64,000 nt of DNA from Termitomyces sp. T153 (GCA_018296165.2 JACKQL020000008.1:248001-312000), one strand, 5' to 3'. Positions 36,855-48,915 are shown, counted from the stretch's first letter. Notes: generated by a model not told the origin, from the sequence alone. A program made the numbers and translations.

Positions 36855-38080
36855 CTAGAATTTTTCAACTACATCCGACTCACTTGTGGAGCTTTCCAAT
36901 TGGGAACTCTCTTTCCTGAGCACACCATCCCCGGCATGAGGCCAAGTTGCAAAAGCATCAATAGAGCCCTCGATCCAACTTTCAATGATCAAAGTACGGA
37001 GAGTACGAAGAGATTTGAAGCGCGTGATTGAAGCTTCGGACACACATGAGGGTTATTGCGCTTCGGGATAGATTCTACAAGTAGTTCGCGATCAAAATGA
37101 TGGTGCGCGGATTTTGCAAGGTTCCCGAAATGACAAATTAATTCCCAGGGATCTTCCACAACCAAATGCTCTAAGTGAGTCAATGGGACTTCTTCCCATT
37201 AATGATGATACTAAGTAGCCTCGCCTGCGATTGAACACATACAGACTTAATGCCTCTTTCATCGTAGAAGACACATTGGCTCGCCAACAAAAAATTGTAA
37301 GGGCAATCTCATCACCCAACATGCAAACATTGAACAGGGATGTAAACATGCACCCATTGACTCCAGTACCCATTTCGCGTAAAGTTCGGATGTATTCATG
37401 TGATCCAAACGACCTAGACCTAGACTAGTCGTCAAGGAGGATATTGATGGTGATGATTGCTAAATAAATTTCAACGAGGCTTGGGAAACCATGAGCTTGA
37501 GTGAATCTCTAGGCTTAAGGCCTTTTAGTGACTAGGGCAAGTATACCGTTTTCAAAGTGACATTTGTGCAGACAGGATGTGTTATATGCGAATAAAGAAC
37601 GAAGAGCATTGGGATCGATGTATATCCAATCGTAATTGTCTCCAAGCGGGGCAGTCGCACATTTTCGAATTCTGGATTGAGATTTGTCTCTCTGAACGTG
37701 TTACAGAGCTTAAGCACCTTGAGATTTGGGATGGTTCGAAGTAGAACCAATAGACGGCCCGAGGTCATCCCAACATTATCCAAAGTTAAACTTTCCAGTT
37801 ATTTGAACATCTTTGAAGTGACAGGCAGTAGACATCTTTAAGATGTACATTGAGAAGACGAGGTGCAGAGTCAAAACCACATCGTATGGAAGGCAAATGT
37901 CTCTGTACCAAGGTAAACGATAATTTGCAACTGGTTTGAGAGATTCAAGAAGCCCGGTGCGATCAGATCCGTCCGTATTTGTCGTAGGCGTAAGAACAGA
38001 GGTTTTGGTAGAGCTTTGGCGAACACGTCGGCACGTATTGATGTTATCGTAATTTCAAAGATGAAGATTGACACTTTCAG
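36855..38080 (-). pseudogene. F-box/leucine-rich-type protein, frameshifted relic
   Basis: On the complement, pieces typical of the middle and end of agaricomycete F-box proteins lie in order but in changing frames. They are DGSDRTGLLESLKPVANYR, SAPRLLNVHLKDVYCLSLQ, then ESLTLDNVGMTSGRLLVLLR with TIPNLKVLKLCNTF and LPRLETITIGYTSIPML, and near the end LTHLEHLVVEDPWELI and FKSLRTLRTLIIESW. The step from the CLSLQ block into ESLTLDNVG needs a one-base frame change with no splice signal. No F-box motif was found upstream, where the tRNA-Cys lies. It is unlike the intact F-box gene at 32-33 kb in detail. Confidence 0.55.
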
Positions 38081-38164
38081 AGATATAATTGTACTTAAGC
38101 CCAGACCAAAAAACGGTTTAAGTAGAGTGTTTATATTATATGCTACATGTCACAATGTTGTGTC

Positions 38165-38245
38165 GTCTCGATAGCTAAGTGGTATAGCATGCGATTGCAG
38201 TTTCAAACTATCGCAGGGTCCGGTGTTCGAACCACCGTCGGGACT
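38165..38245 (+). tRNA. tRNA-Cys (anticodon GCA) with a 9-nt intron
   Basis: The acceptor stem gtctcga/tcgggac closes with one G-U pair. D-arm gcta/tagc with loop agtggta, anticodon stem tgcga/tcgca, T-arm cggtg/caccg with loop ttcgaac. The anticodon loop reads tt-gca-g followed by a 9-nt insertion (tttcaaact) at the canonical intron site, then a. Discriminator base U73 (t at 38245) is the cysteine identity base. Mature length is 72 nt before CCA. Confidence 0.93.
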
Positions 38246-38733
38246 TTGATTACTTTTTTGAGTGGTGTTGTCGTTACGCACCGATATTCACTTGCAGCTT
38301 GATCAGTCTTTTTGAGTCGGAAGCAATGCGTCGTGAAATCCTTTCAACGAAAATTCAAACCTCGCTTTGCTGTGAGATCGACAAGTGTGACAACCTTGAA
38401 CATCCTCGACAAGGGGACTCGACAACGAGACCACATCTTGACACACAATAAGCTCGGATCGCCTCGGGTAGTGGATATTGATTCTATTGATGCAATGCTA
38501 GTACTTAGAAATGGGTTGTTCTCAAGGAAATTTTGGGACCTGAAGAGAAATGAAACGGTCACCTGATCTGGCGCGTCGTGTGTCTTTGTTGTGATGTATT
38601 TGAGTGATGTATGGCACACGTGATGTTGAGTCCCAAACCAATGGGTTTTCGGAAGTGGAACTCGCACTCTTCACTGTCTCCGCCATCCTCATCACAGCCT
38701 CTCTTTCAACGTAACATACAGTGGCGAGGCGCA

Positions 38734-40734
38734 ATGTCTTCAGCTATTCCGGTTAGCAGTTCATTATCATCTTCAGCGGGCACCTATATCTCTAATTCGG
38801 TCTATCCTACTAGGCTCGTCGTGTAACGCGGACAACGCGGACGGCAACGGCCAAGGACAGCGAAAATGCCAACGCTCGCCCATCTCGGATAACTACCCGC
38901 ACGAAGCCTGCTTCATTAGCTTCGGCCACCATTGCCGCTGGCGGGACCAGTCGAGCAACCGCTGGTACGGCTGCTTCTCGCGGGAAAATCAACGCCGAAA
39001 ATAAAGTGGACGCTATTGCGGGAAAGAGGAAACGTGAGGCACTTGGGGAAGTGACGAGTCTTCTGACGAACAACAAGCCCGCGGTGGGCAAGGGTAAGGA
39101 TAAGGAGGCCGTCAAGGAGAAGTTTGATGGTGTAGTGATCAAGTCTAAAGCGCCTGTGTCGCGCCAGCCCCTTCGGACCGTGGCTGGAACTAGGCAGGCT
39201 GCTCGGACTACAGCAGCGACTGCAACAAAAGTACTGGTTTTGGAAGAGGTGAAGGAAAAGGCAGCCAAAGTCGAGGATGATAATGCCATGGTCGTTGATC
39301 CGCCTGCTCTGCAAGTCCCCAGCATTACCATCCGCAAGTCTTCCGTTTCCAAGGAGAGGAACTCTACCACCCAGTCTCGCTCCGATGCTCAGCGTCGCAT
39401 CTCGTTGCGTACAGCGACTGTTCAGCGACAAGTGGATGATGCCGAGTCTGGTCGGGTATTTAAGAAACGGCGGACATCTTCTGAAACACCAGAAGAGATT
39501 CCTGGTGAAGTCGAAGGGGATCAACTACTGAATGAGGAGGAACTCGCAGTTGCTCAGCTCGCTGCTGAGTTCGAGTCGTACGCTGATGAGCCCGAGGCCG
39601 ATCCAGAAGGCTCGCAATGGGATGACCTCGACGCGGATGATATTGACGACCCTCTTATGGTTAGCGACTATGTTGTCGAAATCTTCAACTACTTGAAACA
39701 AATCGAAGTAAGGCCCTGAAAGTCATTGAAGCATCTTTAGGCTGATGTATTATTTATAGATCACTACAATGCCGAATCCAAATTATATGGAGAGCCAGAA
39801 AGAACTTGCTTGGAAGATGCGCGGGATTCTGACCGACTGGCTGATCCAAGTCCACGTTCGTTTCCGCCTTCTGCCCGAGACTCTCTTCCTCTGCGTCAAC
39901 ATCATCGATCGTTTCCTCTCCGCACGCGTCGTTTCCCTCGCCAAGCTGCAGCTTGTTGGTGTGACATGCATGTTCATTGCAGCCAAGTTTGAGGAAATTG
40001 TTGCTCCCTCAGTGACACATTTCCTGATGTGCGCCGATGCCTCATACACCGAGTCGGAGATTCTGCAGGCTGAACGATATGTCCTCAAGACCCTTGACTG
40101 GAACCTGAGCTATCCCAACCCTGTGCACTTCCTCCGTCGGGTGAGCAAGGCTGACGACTACAACGTCAAGGTTCGCACGCTTGCGAAATATCTCTTGGAG
40201 ATATCGTGCCTAGAATGGCGCCTTATCGCTGCGCCGCCATCGCTTTTGGCTGCAGCATCGATATGGCTCGCTCGGCTTGCGCTCGGCATGGAAGTCTGGG
40301 TGCGTATACACCTTCAACAAACTAAGTCTTGACTCAATACTACTTCATAGTCGCCCAACCTGGCTCATTACTCATCCTACCCTGAATCCGCTCTGGTTCC
40401 GACGGCGAACTTAATGTTGAATTACATACTGAAGCCCATCCGTCACGAATCTTTCCATAAGAAATACTCCGGAAAACGGTATTTCAAGGTTCGTCTCCTT
40501 CATTTTCGCGGCTCCGACGCAAGACTGACAACAGTCTTACAGTCAAGCGTCTATATGAGAGGTTGGGTTCTCGAGCGTTGGGAAGAAGGCACGCACGTTG
40601 ATCTGCACAAGGAGCTGCCCAAGATCAAGGCCGAGATACGTCTACAGTGCCAAGTAGAAGAACGGTTAGCCCAACAAGAGGAGAAATTTGATCGGGACGA
40701 GAGGGCCGCGATAGAGGCGTACAATGCATCATGA
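38734..40734 (+). CDS. G2/mitotic B-type cyclin
   Basis: Five exons (38734-38751, 38814-39707, 39760-40299, 40351-40488, 40543-40734) total 1782 nt, 593 residues. The first exon has only six codons. The N-terminal region (about residues 70-80) holds a destruction-box-like REALGEVTS, so the protein should be an APC/C substrate. Basic Lys/Arg-rich stretches (KRKRE, FKKRRTSS) are possible nuclear signals. The cyclin box starts at DYVVEIFNYLKQIE and contains MRGILTDWLIQVHVRFRLL, LFLCVNIIDRFLS, KLQLVGVTCMFIAAKFEE and ADASYTESEILQAERYVLK (MRAIL-type hallmark = MRGIL). The C-terminal cyclin fold has NPVHFLRRVSKADDY, and HYSSYPESALVPTANLML. It partners with Cdk1 for entry into mitosis. Confidence 0.96.
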
Positions 40735-42194
40735 AGAGTACGCTCGCAGCAGCCTGAGGCTTGGATGCCGGCACTAAAAGAATAAAGATGCCCGCTTCCG
40801 ACCCTTTGTAACGTTAGTCGTCTTAACCAACTCAGACGCTCCGGCTCTACATCATCAAAAACAACCTTGGATCTGCTCTACCATCTCTCAATCTCAACCA
40901 CAGCCTACGCATGCACGCACTCCCTCATTGTTATTATACCTTCATCGCATTTCAATTTCTCTCATGATGTTCTCTTGGCATGGCACGTATTCTTCAGCAT
41001 AACGCACTCCGTCAACTCTGAAACGCGCTTCACGACCTCTTTTCATTGTTTCTCTCTCCTCTTGCATCCGCATCTCCTTTATCTCAGCATTTGTACAAAC
41101 GTACATCCAACCACAATCTACCCCTGCCCCTGTACGAGCGCGTGTACTCGCCCACGTGGCCCATCGGCGGACCTGTCTCACCCCGCCGTCAGCTTTCAGC
41201 CACGCCTTCAACTTGCCACCCTTTTTGGATCAGCTGTGCGTGCAGCAGCACACCACGCTACGTGATCACTGTCCACGCCGCTCATTCATTTCATCCACTC
41301 GTTTTAATTCTGCTCGATTTGTCATAATCAGCCTTATTTTGTCCACTCTTCGAAGCCCAGCGGATTTTTCCTCATCACACAACGGTTCACGCGCCTAGTT
41401 ATCTCGCGCCGTTGGTTTCCGGGATTTCGATACTTCCTATATACTTTTCATGAGCTGTATCGTGTGTTTGTAATGGCGAATGTTCAATATTAATGTCTGC
41501 GTTTACACTGCAGACGAACATCATCATGGGTGGACATTGCCATGACAAAGATGGCCATAAAATTGATTCGTGATTATCCGTCTCGAGATCTAGAAACTCA
41601 GGAGCATGCACGCATGCACAAGATACAACAGGCATTACGTTACAATCAGTAATAGCAACAGAGGCCAGGGTCAGGCTGATTCCTGCTGACTTAGGAAATG
41701 CGTGGAGTTGTTAAGCCCTTCGACATTCAGATGCAGGGGCACCTACAACATAGTGATCTTAACGAGGGCACCTACTAGTGACAGATTGTGCTCGGACGGA
41801 CATGTGTCAAGGTGATGTAGAGCTCCCAGTCGATATCCTTCCCAGTTGAACAAGCAGTTTTTTATCGTATCAGCATTTGAAATGGCAGACTGATTTCATG
41901 AACTGTGAATATCTTTCCTTCATAAGGATATTTGATCATTTAACGATAATCTAAGAATCGGGCATGGCACATGCTACGGTAAACGTACAACATATATTCT
42001 CTTATAATTTCCCCACGAGCCACTTCCGTTTTTTTTTCGTTCCTGATCGAGAAAAACAATCCTCCTCTTAATTCGAAGGTCGTTGAATTTGGTGATATTG
42101 AGGAAAATTATCACGAAAGGACACTATCATCTGATCACTAGTGCGATTCATTGCGAGTCGAGATTTTGATTTAGATAGAGAAGAACAAAGCTCT
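40735..42194. other. Intergenic between cyclin B and the stomatin-like gene
   Basis: About 1.46 kb between convergent genes. The section 40860-41400 is pyrimidine-rich, which keeps several frames open by composition only. The rest is AT-rich. No conserved product seen. Confidence 0.5.
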
Positions 42195-43720
42195 TTACAC
42201 AAGCAACGCAGCCTCTGGCCGACCGACGACCGGCTTCGAATATAGTCCACCTTTGATATGCTCAGCATAATCAATATTGTACGAATCATTCGCCCGTCCC
42301 AAAGCAGCCTGGTCACCAAAAAAGTACGTCGAATTGCTCTTACTTTGAGCAATCGCCTTGAGCTGATCTAATCGTCGTATTTCGATTAGGGAAGTCAGCG
42401 CCCGTTGTCGCTCTTCAGGAAGGATGTTGTCTTTGTCTTTAGCTATCGACCGTGCAAGCTCCTCAACTTGGGACGCAAGCGCAGACGCCTCCAAGAGAGC
42501 CTGCTTCTGTCTATTTGGAACATATTTCAATTCTCCGCGAAAGCACAATTAAAACTGTTTACAGACCTTGCTTCAGCCTCACGAACGACGGTTTTGAATG
42601 ACGCATCAGCTTCATTAGATTTAGCCTCCAGCTACAGGAATCCTGTCAGAAGAAGAAAAAAAAATCTCAAGAGGCTTACATGGCCTTCACTCTCAAGAAT
42701 CACGCGTTGTTTCTGGCCTTCGGCAACATTGATTTGAGCCTGTGTGTCCAAGAGTTGTTTCCGCCGGTTTCGCTCCGCCTCCATTTGAAGTTCGAGTTGA
42801 CGCTGATAATTCAGAAGGATTCATATGTAGTATTAAAAAGCATGAAATGGGAAAATACCTCTACTTCTCTGTTGGCTGGCTTGAAAGTCTGTATTTCGAA
42901 TCTGGAGCACTCCACGCCCCAATTCTTGGAACAAGTCAGCACAATGGTTGAATGAAATGGGAGAAGTACTACATACTGCAATGGAGTTTCCGATGACAGT
43001 ATTCAACTGCTTGTTGAGTTCATTACGGTCACTAATCACCTACGACCATAGTCAGTTCAGGTATTGTTAGAACAGAATCCGTGAAGGTTTACTATACCTG
43101 GTCGTAAGAGAAGAGACCAAGAAGGGATCTGACCGCCGAAGTTCCGGTATTCTTGATGTTCTCATGGACATTGCTTACTTCAAACAATGCCTTACCGACG
43201 TAGTGCGTAAATCTCGTGAAATATTACAGAAAAGGAAGGTTTATACCTTGTATCCATTGTTAACGCGGTAGAAGAGAGAGCCGGAGCATGTCACGGGGAC
43301 CTTTATTCCAGAACAAGAATGAGATGTGGCACAAGATACTAGTAAGAGAAAAACATACGTTATCTGATGTATATCCGGTAAGCTGGGGACATTCGCAATT
43401 TAAGGACAAGAACGGTGCTCAAAAGAGAAATGACTGACATTAGGAATAGAGATAGAGGACTCCCTCATGTCCATAACGAGTACTTCATGATAGATTGGTA
43501 TAGCAAGATTGAGCCCAGGCTCCAACTTGACAGGGTCCCGGCCAAAGCTGTCATTTATTGTGAGTAAATAAACTGTGCAGAAGTTGAAGGAAACACACGT
43601 TAGACGCCAACCTTCATGACCTTGCTGTATAATGGAGACGAAATTTCTTCGCTGCATGGAGCTGCGAGTAATCCTGGCTGTCGCCAGACGGGCCTGCGTT
43701 CGAGTCAAGGCTGAGAGCAT
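42195..43720 (-). CDS. Stomatin-like SPFH-domain protein, probably mitochondrial
   Basis: Several exons on the complement. The start MLSALTRTQARLATARITR is basic and lacks acids, like a mitochondrial presequence. The SPFH/band-7 domain follows: EPGLNLAIPIYHEVLVMDMR, VPVTCSGSLFYRVNNGYKA, VRSLLGLFSYDQVISDRNEL, LNTVIGNSI. A long Gln/Glu/Ala-rich coiled coil (QLELQMEAERNRRKQLLDT, QRVILESEGHLEAKSNEAD) drives oligomerisation, and the tail ends RPEAALLV. The order matches human SLP-2 (STOML2), an inner-membrane scaffold that organises respiratory complexes and cardiolipin-rich domains with prohibitins. It is not a prohibitin, whose coiled-coil region differs. Intact as far as seen; small exons make start-to-end length uncertain (about 400 residues). 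Confidence 0.9.
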
Positions 43721-44911
43721 CCTATGACACCAGAGTGGTTAGGAAGGAAGTGAAGAGTTAATATAATGCAGAGGAATGGTCAGAGGAAGAAGCAACTACA
43801 TCTCTGTATAAGTACTGGAGTAAAAGGCATTGTTCTCGCTGCTTTCAATGAGTGCCGGTTAGACGCGCGTCACGATCCGTCCGAGGCGGCAATGCAACAC
43901 TCTGCGACGGCGAAGATTGCAAGTCCGCAATGACCGGGATGACGAATACATACGGCCAAGACAGACTCAAGGAGTTAGTTAATTTGCGAACAATGAGCGA
44001 ACAGTCGAAACAAAGTGCTGGCTGGCCTGACAAGCTAAGGCAAACAAATGCGTCGCCAAATTGGGAACGCTTGCGAAAACGCGGATGCGATGATGCTAAA
44101 GATACCCTATAATACTGATTATGTTACTGTATCTATGCCTGCAAAAAACAACTAGATCTGCACCAGATACAAAGCTGAGACAAGAAATCAGATTGCAATA
44201 GGAGACAAGAACCACACTAGCTGTTTGACGATTGACACTAAGTAGTCACTAGTACTTGCCGCTCCAGTCTGTTCAAAATAATCCAAAGCACCAGAATCAG
44301 GGAATGCATTCTGGGAAAACTTGCTTTAGCACATTATCTCATAGTGTCCATTCCACCCAAATTTACTGAGTCTGAATGAATCTGTTTACGCTTCAATTGA
44401 GCTCTGAACCTGCGCAGCTGCTGAAGGAGCTCGGGAGGAAAGTCAACATCAGCATATCTCAGAGATTACTGCTCCAGCTTCTCAGTAAGCGCAATCAGTC
44501 CTACAATTGAGCAATGACGGCAAGGACTTGTTTCCTCCTTCACCCTGAGATTCTTCTGTCTTTTTTTTCAATTGTCGTGCTTGGCACATAGTGCCACGGT
44601 AAACGGTACTACGGGGCTACTGTAAAGCTACGAGAGCCACGGATGCTACACCCTCATCCCCACATGATACGCGGAGAATGAGCGGGCCAGTTTTCCATGG
44701 CCGTTTTAGGTCGCGCTCCCCTGCTACAGCCCAGACACAAGGAGAAAGGTGAAACTTTGCAGGCGCGGCTACTAGTGCCGCCCGCGGAGTCTCTAAGACT
44801 TCCTCCATCTGCTCTGGTGCCCTAGATAAATAAACGTCAAATAGAGTTGTGACCTGAACAGATAGTAAACTTATCTAGCAACAATTGAAGCGGTCTTTCT
44901 CTTTGTATGCG
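43721..44911. other. Intergenic, no gene recognised
   Basis: About 1.2 kb between the stomatin-like start codon and a transposase relic. Both strands have only short frames without conserved motifs. Confidence 0.45.
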
Positions 44912-45535
44912 TCAGCGATCTTTCTCACGCGTTACCGCTCTACCCTCAACTGCTTCCAAATCTACTGAATCAGCCAGCCTCTCCATGCGCTCAATTTTCC
45001 TTGATCTTACAAGCCCGGCAAGAGGAAGTAATCCAAACATCACTCATCACTCGCTCATTCTCTGGCACATCGAACTCCTTTTTAAAGTGCTTCCGCTTCT
45101 TCTTCAACATAGGATCATTGATTGTTTCTTTCTTTTCTTCTATGTGCTGGACCCAGAGGACAATGCTCGCTCTATACCTGGTCTTGTGACAACACGCGGG
45201 CACTTTGAGAACAGCGCATTGGGATTGTCATTGACCCGAGCCTCCATCTCTTCACGATTCTTGAGTTTTCTGGACAGTGCTGACTGAGAAAAGACAAGTG
45301 CACTATCAAGCTTCAAATGAAAGTGATCACAGATATCACCCTGGGACAGAATAGGATGTTCATCTACATAGGTCAAGACAGTCAACCAGTTGTGCGATGT
45401 GACACTGTCGTGATGATTCTTCTGGGCCGACTCGGGAGATATTCTAGGGACATCTTTCTTTGATGGGGCTCTAGGTTTATGAGCATATGGCTGGGGCTTT
45501 TCACGAGGTTTACAATCTAGAGGAAATTTAGGCAT
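44912..45535 (-). pseudogene. N-terminal remnant of a pogo/Fot1-like transposase with CENP-B-type DNA-binding domain
   Basis: Complement frames give SQSALSRKLKNREEMEARVN then, after a frameshift, VLWVQHIEEKKETINDP and MLKKKRKHFKKEFDVPENER, then SSCRACKIKEN with a stop, and a further frame-shifted piece with SVDLEAVEGRAV. This is the order of the helix-turn-helix and CENPB-type HTH region of basidiomycete Tc1/mariner-pogo (Fot1-like) transposases. The DDE catalytic domain is absent: sequence after 44912 is unrelated. With at least two frameshifts and a stop it cannot be active. The leader MPKFPLDCKPREKPQ is not family-like and may be chance. Confidence 0.7.
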
Positions 45536-46546
45536 TCTGGATGGCCTGAAAGGTAAATTTCGAGTCGGCTCATCTCAATTTCATTCCAAATTGTGGCTGA
45601 GCTATAATCAGGAGTTATCCCTCGAAACATCTCTGTCGGACTGCACACTCTGAGCTCATCGTGAGCCGTGAATTATGTATACAACAGCTTGATATAGTAG
45701 GGACCAACATTTTTACATACATTAGACAGTGTACTGTACGTAGGAAAACATCATTAATCAAATCCTAACTTCAAGATAGTCAGACTGGTAGCTGACTAGC
45801 AGTCTTCTTACTACAGCCTTGCACGTACCTTTCTCCACCGGCGGTACGCATACCGAAATGCGCGAGTCCCAGAATATTGCAAAATGTTGCTTCTGCAGGC
45901 CACATATCTCGAAGCAATGTGCGAGGTCATGCGACAGAAAAGCCACCCCTAAACGGACTTCGTTCCTCGCGCGGTAACGATAACCACTTCTCCAGAAAAG
46001 CATTGAAAAAAAGATAACGATGTGTGGAAAAACTAACGGCATTGATCCTCGTAGTGTGGCAAGATCCAAGCTTGGAGACGAATTCTCCATCTTCTCGCGA
46101 GAGTCTACAGTGTCCAAGAAGATGACGGATGTCAAAGAGAACGGGTGACCACGAATGAATCGAGTCAAGAAGCTGCTCCAGCGTTGAGAGAGAAAGTGAA
46201 TAGATCAGCGGACGACCGTGTGTCCGTTTGTACTTCCTGAGGGAGAGGAGGGATTGTCTGGAATCGGTTTTTTTGGGTTTCTATGCTCGTCCGTCCGAAG
46301 TAGTAGAGACTGTGTAATCAGTCAGTCAAAACATACTTTCGCTTGATTTAGGACGGCTTTGATATAATTATTAGGTGGTGAAAGCACCGTCTCCATGTTT
46401 TGATATCTAGTTGGAAAGAAATGAAATACGATGGAACCAACGCTGATTATGTAATTTGATTATGATTCGGCAAGGGATCGTGCGGACTGGAAACAAGACT
46501 TGTGATCCAGGGAAAGGCCAAGGTCAAATAGGTTTTATTCAAAAAA

Positions 46547-47284
46547 TCAAGCTGAGATGTACATCTTTCTGAGCTGTTTAACACTCCCCTCCTTGTCACA
46601 GACAGGACACGACCCAGAAATCTCTAACGCCATCTTTATGCATGGTGCACAGAATAAGTGTCCGCACAACGTGGAACAGACAGTCTTTGGCGTATGTTCG
46701 CAGATCGGGCAAGTAAACTCCGTCGCAGGGGGTCCAGACTCATTCTGTTCCTCTTCCTGGTCCTCTTCTTCGTTGTCACGTTGGACAAGATGCGCTATGC
46801 ACTCGGGAACTTCATCTCCAGTACAAGCAAGATCGTCAAAGTCGAAATCGTCGTACGTTTCCCAAGTCATGTCATTGTTTGTATCCTCCCAATCTTCCGC
46901 CCGACAGTCATCATCTGCCTTGTTGGCATGATCAAAAGAGTACATGATATGCTATACGAGAAGAAAGATTAACCGGTTGCTTTGGCTGAAACCGAAAAAA
47001 GGGGTAAGGAGACTTACTGCACGCAGAGCGTTACCGTTCAAGAAACGACGATCACATATCTCACAGTATGGATGTTTGAAGGATCTGGCGACGTGGCGTT
47101 CGCGCTTTTTCAGCGACTTGAACTCCTTGTCGCAGAGCGCACAGTAGCACGGGTTATATTCTGTACTAGCGCGAGTCTCAAGCCAGAAAGCGCTTGAATC
47201 GTGAGGGCGTTCACGAACCGGAGGCTGGTGGGAAGACTCCTCGTAAGTGTAGTTGGAATCAGCGGTAGTGTAGTCAAAGGACAT
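46547..47284 (-). CDS. Zinc-finger plus RING protein, copy A
   Basis: Two exons on the complement (47284-47018 and 46951-46547) give 223 residues. An N-terminal cysteine/histidine module (CYCALCDKEF...RHVARSFKHPYCEICDRRF) carries two C-x2-C pairs in C2H2-type spacing. Then an extremely acidic linker (DFDFDDLACTGDEVPECI, NEEEDQEEEQNESGPP) leads to a C-terminal RING finger: CPICEH, CSTLCGHLFCAPCI, CPVCDKEG, i.e. a C3HC4 pattern with all eight ligands. The RING suggests an E3 ubiquitin ligase, perhaps with the finger module as nucleic-acid or protein reader; this is inference. The family was not recognised by name. The sister gene lies 2.37 kb downstream on the same strand. Confidence 0.85.
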
Positions 47285-47648
47285 GATTGATGGACGAGTG
47301 GCAGTTATGTGGATTGAGTGCTGTGATGTAAGAAGACTGTGGTTGGTGGGGTGATGAAATGAGATCGTTTGCGCTGCAGAGAGGCCGTTTTATGGCGGAG
47401 GAAAGGTGGGTCGCTCCTCCTATTGTTGGAGCTGTGGCGCACTCGAGTGGATGCCACAGCAGTGTTCTGGCCTCCTATAACGTCATTAGCCTTGGGAGAA
47501 CAGAAACAACTGTGGCGCACAGGTGCAGTGGGTGGAATTCTCCATAAAGCGATGAAAGTATTCTCCACGAGGCGATCACAATTTAGGAGAAAAATCTCTG
47601 TGTGGACGTTAGCAAGTTTGGAACAGGGGCAAACAAAGCGACATACTT

Positions 47649-47689
47649 GTAAGTACTGCTCTTGGCCGTGAGCCAAGAGCAGTACTTAC
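47649..47689. repeat. 18-bp perfect inverted repeat with 5-nt loop
   Basis: gtaagtactgctcttggc at 47649-47666 is followed by cgtga and its exact reverse complement at 47672-47689. It is missing from the corresponding site in copy B of the duplication (around 49985), so it arrived or was lost after the duplication. Confidence 0.95.
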
Positions 47690-47798
47690 TAGTCCAGTAG
47701 AAAAATACCATTTAATTCAGAAATACTAGTACAAGATTAGCACAAATTGTTCATATTAGGTTCAACAGATCCCCTAATGCGATACAAAACCTAGCAAA

Positions 47799-48001
47799 CA
47801 CTGCGGGCGCCGGAAATTGTTTCCCTTGGAAAAAGGGAAAAAGAAACATGTTATGCCATTTCTTTGTCAGCTTTTTGTTATGGAAAAAGTCATTTTCCAT
47901 TGTCTAATGCCTTTTCCCCCATGAAATATGTGCATTAGGAATGGCATAACATATTTCTTTTGTACTTTTTCCAAGGGAAACAGCTTCCGGCACCTGCAGT
48001 G
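47799..48001. mobile_element. MITE with long terminal inverted repeats, CACTA-like ends
   Basis: A 203-bp element without coding capacity. Its two ~64-bp ends are inverted copies of each other with about 9 mismatches; both begin CACTGC and share tgtttcccttggaaaaag and atgttatgccatt. The short middle part (about 75 bp) is AT-rich. It is flanked by AAA on both sides (47796-47798 and 48002-48004), which fits a 3-bp target-site duplication. CACTR termini with 3-bp duplications are usual for the CACTA (EnSpm) superfamily, so a non-autonomous CACTA derivative is the best guess; no transposase is present in the window. Confidence 0.82.
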
Positions 48002-48915
48002 AAAGGCGTAAGACGGGTCACGGTGTATTACTTGGTATGGATGAGAAGCGGTCCGTAGAAACTTGGTCATATATTGGCACTCTTTGTCGGTCCTTCACGG
48101 AGAAGATGAGGACAATTAGAGTTCGTCGACACCACGGGATTGGCCACGCTTGTTTCCCACTTCTTCTTCCGCTTAGCGACATCCACACATTCTAACGGTT
48201 TCCTGTGATACATAGCCTAAGATGCTAACGTCACTAGTTAAATGGACGGTATTTTACATTCCGAATGCTACGTACAGGATTGTGCAGGAAATCCCGCTAG
48301 TATGCCAGATCGATGGCTTGATGCCAGTGAAATCAGCTCAGAGAGAGACAGTGAGAATGCAGGATCAAGTTAGCAGCCTTGCGCGTGGCGTTCTCCACCG
48401 GCAGTACGCATGCCGAAACGCGCGAGTCTCAAAATATTGATTCTCGGGATGCCTCGAGAAGCAATGCACAAGGTCATGCGACGCGCACATCACAAAAGTC
48501 GCGGCTCGCCACCTAACCGCCACCACCCTGAACAGACTGAGTTCTTTGTGCAGCAAAAATAAACGCTCTTAGCAAAAGTGTTGAGAGATGATAGCAAGCT
48601 TTCGTTGGACCTGCCAGAATCAGACGTATACAGAGGCGTTGCGGAGCTACGTCATGTGGCAGGAGGTGAAAATATTCGGGGAAATGGGTGACACGGATGA
48701 GGTGGGTCGGGGAAATGCTTCATCATTGGAAGAGAATGCGAGAAAGGTATCGTATGCTTGTTGTCGATGCGTTTGTGGTTGCTGAGGACAGGGCATACGT
48801 GATTCATCGTGACTAAGCGAGGATGTGGTGAAATTTTGTCTGGTTTTTGCCGGAGAAGAACGAAACTTATATATCCAGGGAAGGGGTATTAAAAAGGAGT
48901 TGTATTCGAAAAAAA

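Noticed and set aside
40867..41265. 132-codon open frame downstream of cyclin B
   Set aside because: It is held open by pyrimidine-rich composition; overlapping frames on both strands are equally open and none has conserved motifs.
45758..46168. 136-codon minus-strand frame in the left part of the duplication
   Set aside because: The matching segment in copy B is not open and no motif is seen, so it is not supported as a gene.
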